The position numbers and the translations under genes were made by a program. Positions 61,887 to 64,000 of a stretch of DNA of 64,000 bases are shown piece by piece; position 1 is the stretch's first letter, and the number at the start of each line of letters is the position of its first letter. The notes beneath the pieces are model-generated. The model saw nothing but the letters and a program-made list of their open reading frames with translations. It was not told where the DNA came from and did not search any database. The DNA lies in NCBI RefSeq assembly GCF_013911645.1, contig NZ_JACESV010000002.1, positions 62,001 through 126,000 on the forward strand, given 5' to 3'. This DNA comes from Allomuricauda sp. GTDB taxonomy: Bacteria > Bacteroidota > Bacteroidia > Flavobacteriales > Flavobacteriaceae.

Positions 61887-64000
61887 ACGATGTAATGCTC
61901 AAGACCCCAAAACGACGGGAATTCCTGATTCTTCGAACTATGATATGCATAGGGCTGTTCAGTATATTCCAGTTTTTCTATTTTTTTTTCAACCCAGAAT
62001 ATAGGGGTGCTCCCTTTTTGTATTGGATGTTATGCGTTATAATGGTCTATGGTGCCCTGAAAAATATATATCTGTGGTACCATTACAGCAGCATGTCGGC
62101 GCCGAAAAAGCCAGTAGGGGAATTTCGGCCCACAGTCGATATATTAACCACTTATTTCCCTGGGGAACCTTATGAAATGACCTTGGGAACCTTGGAGGCC
62201 ATACAGAAAATAACATACCCGCACACAACCTATTTGTGTGATGAGGCCAATGATCTTTTTCTGAAAAAAGAATGTGAGCGATTAGGCGTAGTGCACGTGA
62301 CCCGCAACAATCGAAAGGATGCCAAAGCAGGGAACATAAATAATGCCCTAAAAATTGCCACAGGGGAAATTGCCTTGGTCTTGGACCCAGACCATGTTCC
62401 GAAACCTGATTTTTTAGATCGAGTGGTGCCCTATTTCGCCGATGAAAAGATTGGGTTTGTTCAGGTGGTTCAAAGCTATTATAACAAGGTGCATTCACTG
62501 GTAGCAAGGGGAGCGGCCGAGCAGACTTTTCATTTTTATGGCCCCATGATGATGACCATGAACACCTATGGTACGGCACAGGCCATAGGGGCCAACTGTA
62601 CATTTAGAAGATCGGCACTCGATAGCATTGGAGGGCATGCGCCAGGACTGGCAGAAGACATGCATACATCAATGCTATTGCATGCTAAAGGATGGAAATC
62701 CGTGTATGTTCCATCACTCTTGGCCAAGGGTATGGCTCCTTTGGACCTTACATCGTATTACAAACAACAGTTAAAATGGTCAAGGGGCGTCTTTGAATTG
62801 TTGTATACGGTCTATCCCAAAATTTTCAAAAACCTGACTACGCGGCAAAAGCTTCATTATGGATTGCTGCCCATGCATTATTTGATCGGCTTTGTCTATC
62901 TATTGAGCTTTGCGATTCCAGTTGTTGCATTGTTTACCTCAAAAATGCCTTGGACCGGAAACTTTTTGAACTTTTTAATTGTTGGTGCACCTGTTTTTAT
63001 GAGCAGCTTTTTCATTCGCATTTTTGTTCAAAAATGGGTGATAGAGAGAAGTGAAAGAGGGTTTCATGTCATTGGGGGGCTATTACAGATCATCACATGG
63101 TGGGTGTTCATTCTTGGGGTTGTATATACCTTTGTTCGAAAAAAAGTCCCTTATCTACCAACACCCAAACAGGAGGAAGGGACCAACCTGTTGATCACAA
63201 TCCCTAGCCTTGTTGTCGCTATCGTGTCAATTACGGCCATTTGGTATGGGCTGAATACCAATATTACCCCCTTCAGTATTGCTATGATGGGGTTTGCTGC
63301 CATAAACACACTCTTTATGCTGTTCAGCCTGTATTTGGCGACCAGGGTGACAAATAAGAACCATATATTGAGGAGTACATTGGAGCGAAATGCCATAGAC
63401 TTCCTTGTAGGCGTCAAGCAAAAAGTCATCCATATATCAGATTGGACTTTTCGCTTTACAAGAAACATTGTCCTTCCCATGGCTTTTTTGACTTTGATAG
63501 CTTCCAACTTGGCCATTAATAAACTCCACAAAAACCAATGGGAGAACATCGAGGCCCCGGTTGTAGAAACCCAAGACTATCTGTACAGGGGAATTTTTTA
63601 TCCTACTGGGGAAAATGGTTTGACGGACTTAAAGGCCATGGACAGTCTTGAAAAAAATTCGGACATCAAGTTTGATATGGTCTCCTATTATATTGCATGG
63701 GGAGATTCTGTGCAACAAGGAATATCATCAAACGATATAGCGATTTTAAAGGAAAGAGGGGCCAGCATAATGATTACTTGGGAGCCATGGCTGAATGCCA
63801 TGCCAGCAACTGATTCCCTTGATCGGACAACGGCACAGAACAAAGGCCTTGCCAGTATTGGCGACGGAAGCTTTGATTCATATATCAAACAATTTGCCAC
63901 ACAGGTCAGAGCATTGGATATCCCTGTTTTTCTACGCTTTGCCCATGAATTTGACAACCCTGCTTATCCATGGTATAGTGATGACAAATATGCGGATAGG
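61883..64000 (+). CDS. GT2 polysaccharide synthase fused to a GH26-like domain (5' part)
   Basis: 706 codons are visible and the gene runs off the right edge. Residues 15-65 hold two membrane helices. Residues 80-310 form a cellulose-synthase-like GT2 domain: DILTTYFPGEP, DPD at 168-170, AED at 257-259 and QQLKW at 295-299 (a QxxRW variant with Lys). Helices follow to about 545. From about 560 a soluble domain begins that resembles GH26: VSYYIAWGDS, ITWEPWLNAM and FLRFAHEFDNPAYPWY with the acid/base Glu689. The active GH part should face the periplasm. A single protein would then make and trim or release a glycan. The nucleophile Glu lies beyond the window. Confidence 0.85.
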   Translation, partial: MNDVMLKTPKRREFLILRTMICIGLFSIFQFFYFFFNPEYRGAPFLYWMLCVIMVYGALKNIYLWYHYSSMSAPKKPVGEFRPTVDILTTYFPGEPYEMTLGTLEAIQKITYPHTTYLCDEANDLFLKKECERLGVVHVTRNNRKDAKAGNINNALKIATGEIALVLDPDHVPKPDFLDRVVPYFADEKIGFVQVVQSYYNKVHSLVARGAAEQTFHFYGPMMMTMNTYGTAQAIGANCTFRRSALDSIGGHAPGLAEDMHTSMLLHAKGWKSVYVPSLLAKGMAPLDLTSYYKQQLKWSRGVFELLYTVYPKIFKNLTTRQKLHYGLLPMHYLIGFVYLLSFAIPVVALFTSKMPWTGNFLNFLIVGAPVFMSSFFIRIFVQKWVIERSERGFHVIGGLLQIITWWVFILGVVYTFVRKKVPYLPTPKQEEGTNLLITIPSLVVAIVSITAIWYGLNTNITPFSIAMMGFAAINTLFMLFSLYLATRVTNKNHILRSTLERNAIDFLVGVKQKVIHISDWTFRFTRNIVLPMAFLTLIASNLAINKLHKNQWENIEAPVVETQDYLYRGIFYPTGENGLTDLKAMDSLEKNSDIKFDMVSYYIAWGDSVQQGISSNDIAILKERGASIMITWEPWLNAMPATDSLDRTTAQNKGLASIGDGSFDSYIKQFATQVRALDIPVFLRFAHEFDNPAYPWYSDDKYADR

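Noticed and set aside
62037-62603. 188-codon minus-strand frame in the GT2 region
   Set aside because: Antisense to the GT2 catalytic domain, with a composition typical of a shadow.

Overview
The window comes from the chromosome of a Bacteroidota bacterium, most likely a marine-type member of the Flavobacteriaceae close to Muricauda/Allomuricauda; the genus is an inference. The supporting signs are SusC/SusD pairs, HYC_CC_PP and GYDIA-GHMP family proteins, a class II HMG-CoA reductase mevalonate pathway, and promoters of the TTTG-N19-TAnnTTTG type, clearest in front of the tRNA-Phe gene. No rRNA genes and no CRISPR array are visible.

Region by region. Positions 1-10056 (minus strand) hold a copper/silver resistance cluster: HYC_CC_PP protein, CusA-type RND pump, TolC-like channel, metal-binding lipoprotein, AraC-type regulator with a CxxC metal-site-like N-terminus, CopA P-type ATPase, PepSY membrane protein and a CusB-type adaptor cut by the left edge. 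The cusA gene is broken by a frameshift. Positions 10190-33930 are mainly core genes: a GAF protein, purH, the mreB-mreC-mreD-mrdA-rodA elongasome operon, a secreted nuclease, the Prc protease, surE, lpxB, an NlpC/P60 hydrolase, comEC, a POT peptide transporter, a DPP-IV-like peptidase, then mvaA, a DUF433/DUF5615 toxin-antitoxin-like pair, a GHMP kinase and a subclass B1 metallo-beta-lactamase lipoprotein. Positions 34044-39676 hold a membrane-anchored AraC-type regulator with a SusC/SusD pair. Positions 40508-48559 (minus) hold an envelope biogenesis cluster: coaX, an outer-membrane protein, a TPR protein, lptC, a small membrane protein, a CNNM/CorC protein and ppiD.

Positions 48723-56776 are an integrated island of about 8 kb. 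It sits in the 3' end of tRNA-Phe(GAA), is bounded by a 13-bp direct repeat and carries a tyrosine integrase beside the right repeat. It also has an excisionase-like HTH protein, a possible replication initiator, two proteins of unclear function (one CoiA-like), an XRE regulator, a run of five small exported proteins of unknown role, and structured non-coding stretches. Positions 56777-60581 remain accessory in character: the displaced tRNA terminator, a Fic protein, REP-like repeats, an AT-rich orphan gene, a divergent XRE/unknown pair and an AraC remnant.

Positions 60582-64000 start an exopolysaccharide-like locus. A lipoprotein with a clan-A TIM barrel is translationally coupled to a very large membrane protein that joins a processive GT2 synthase to a GH26-like domain. 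This GT2-GH26 fusion and the unknown exported cargo of the tRNA-Phe island are the parts most worth following up.
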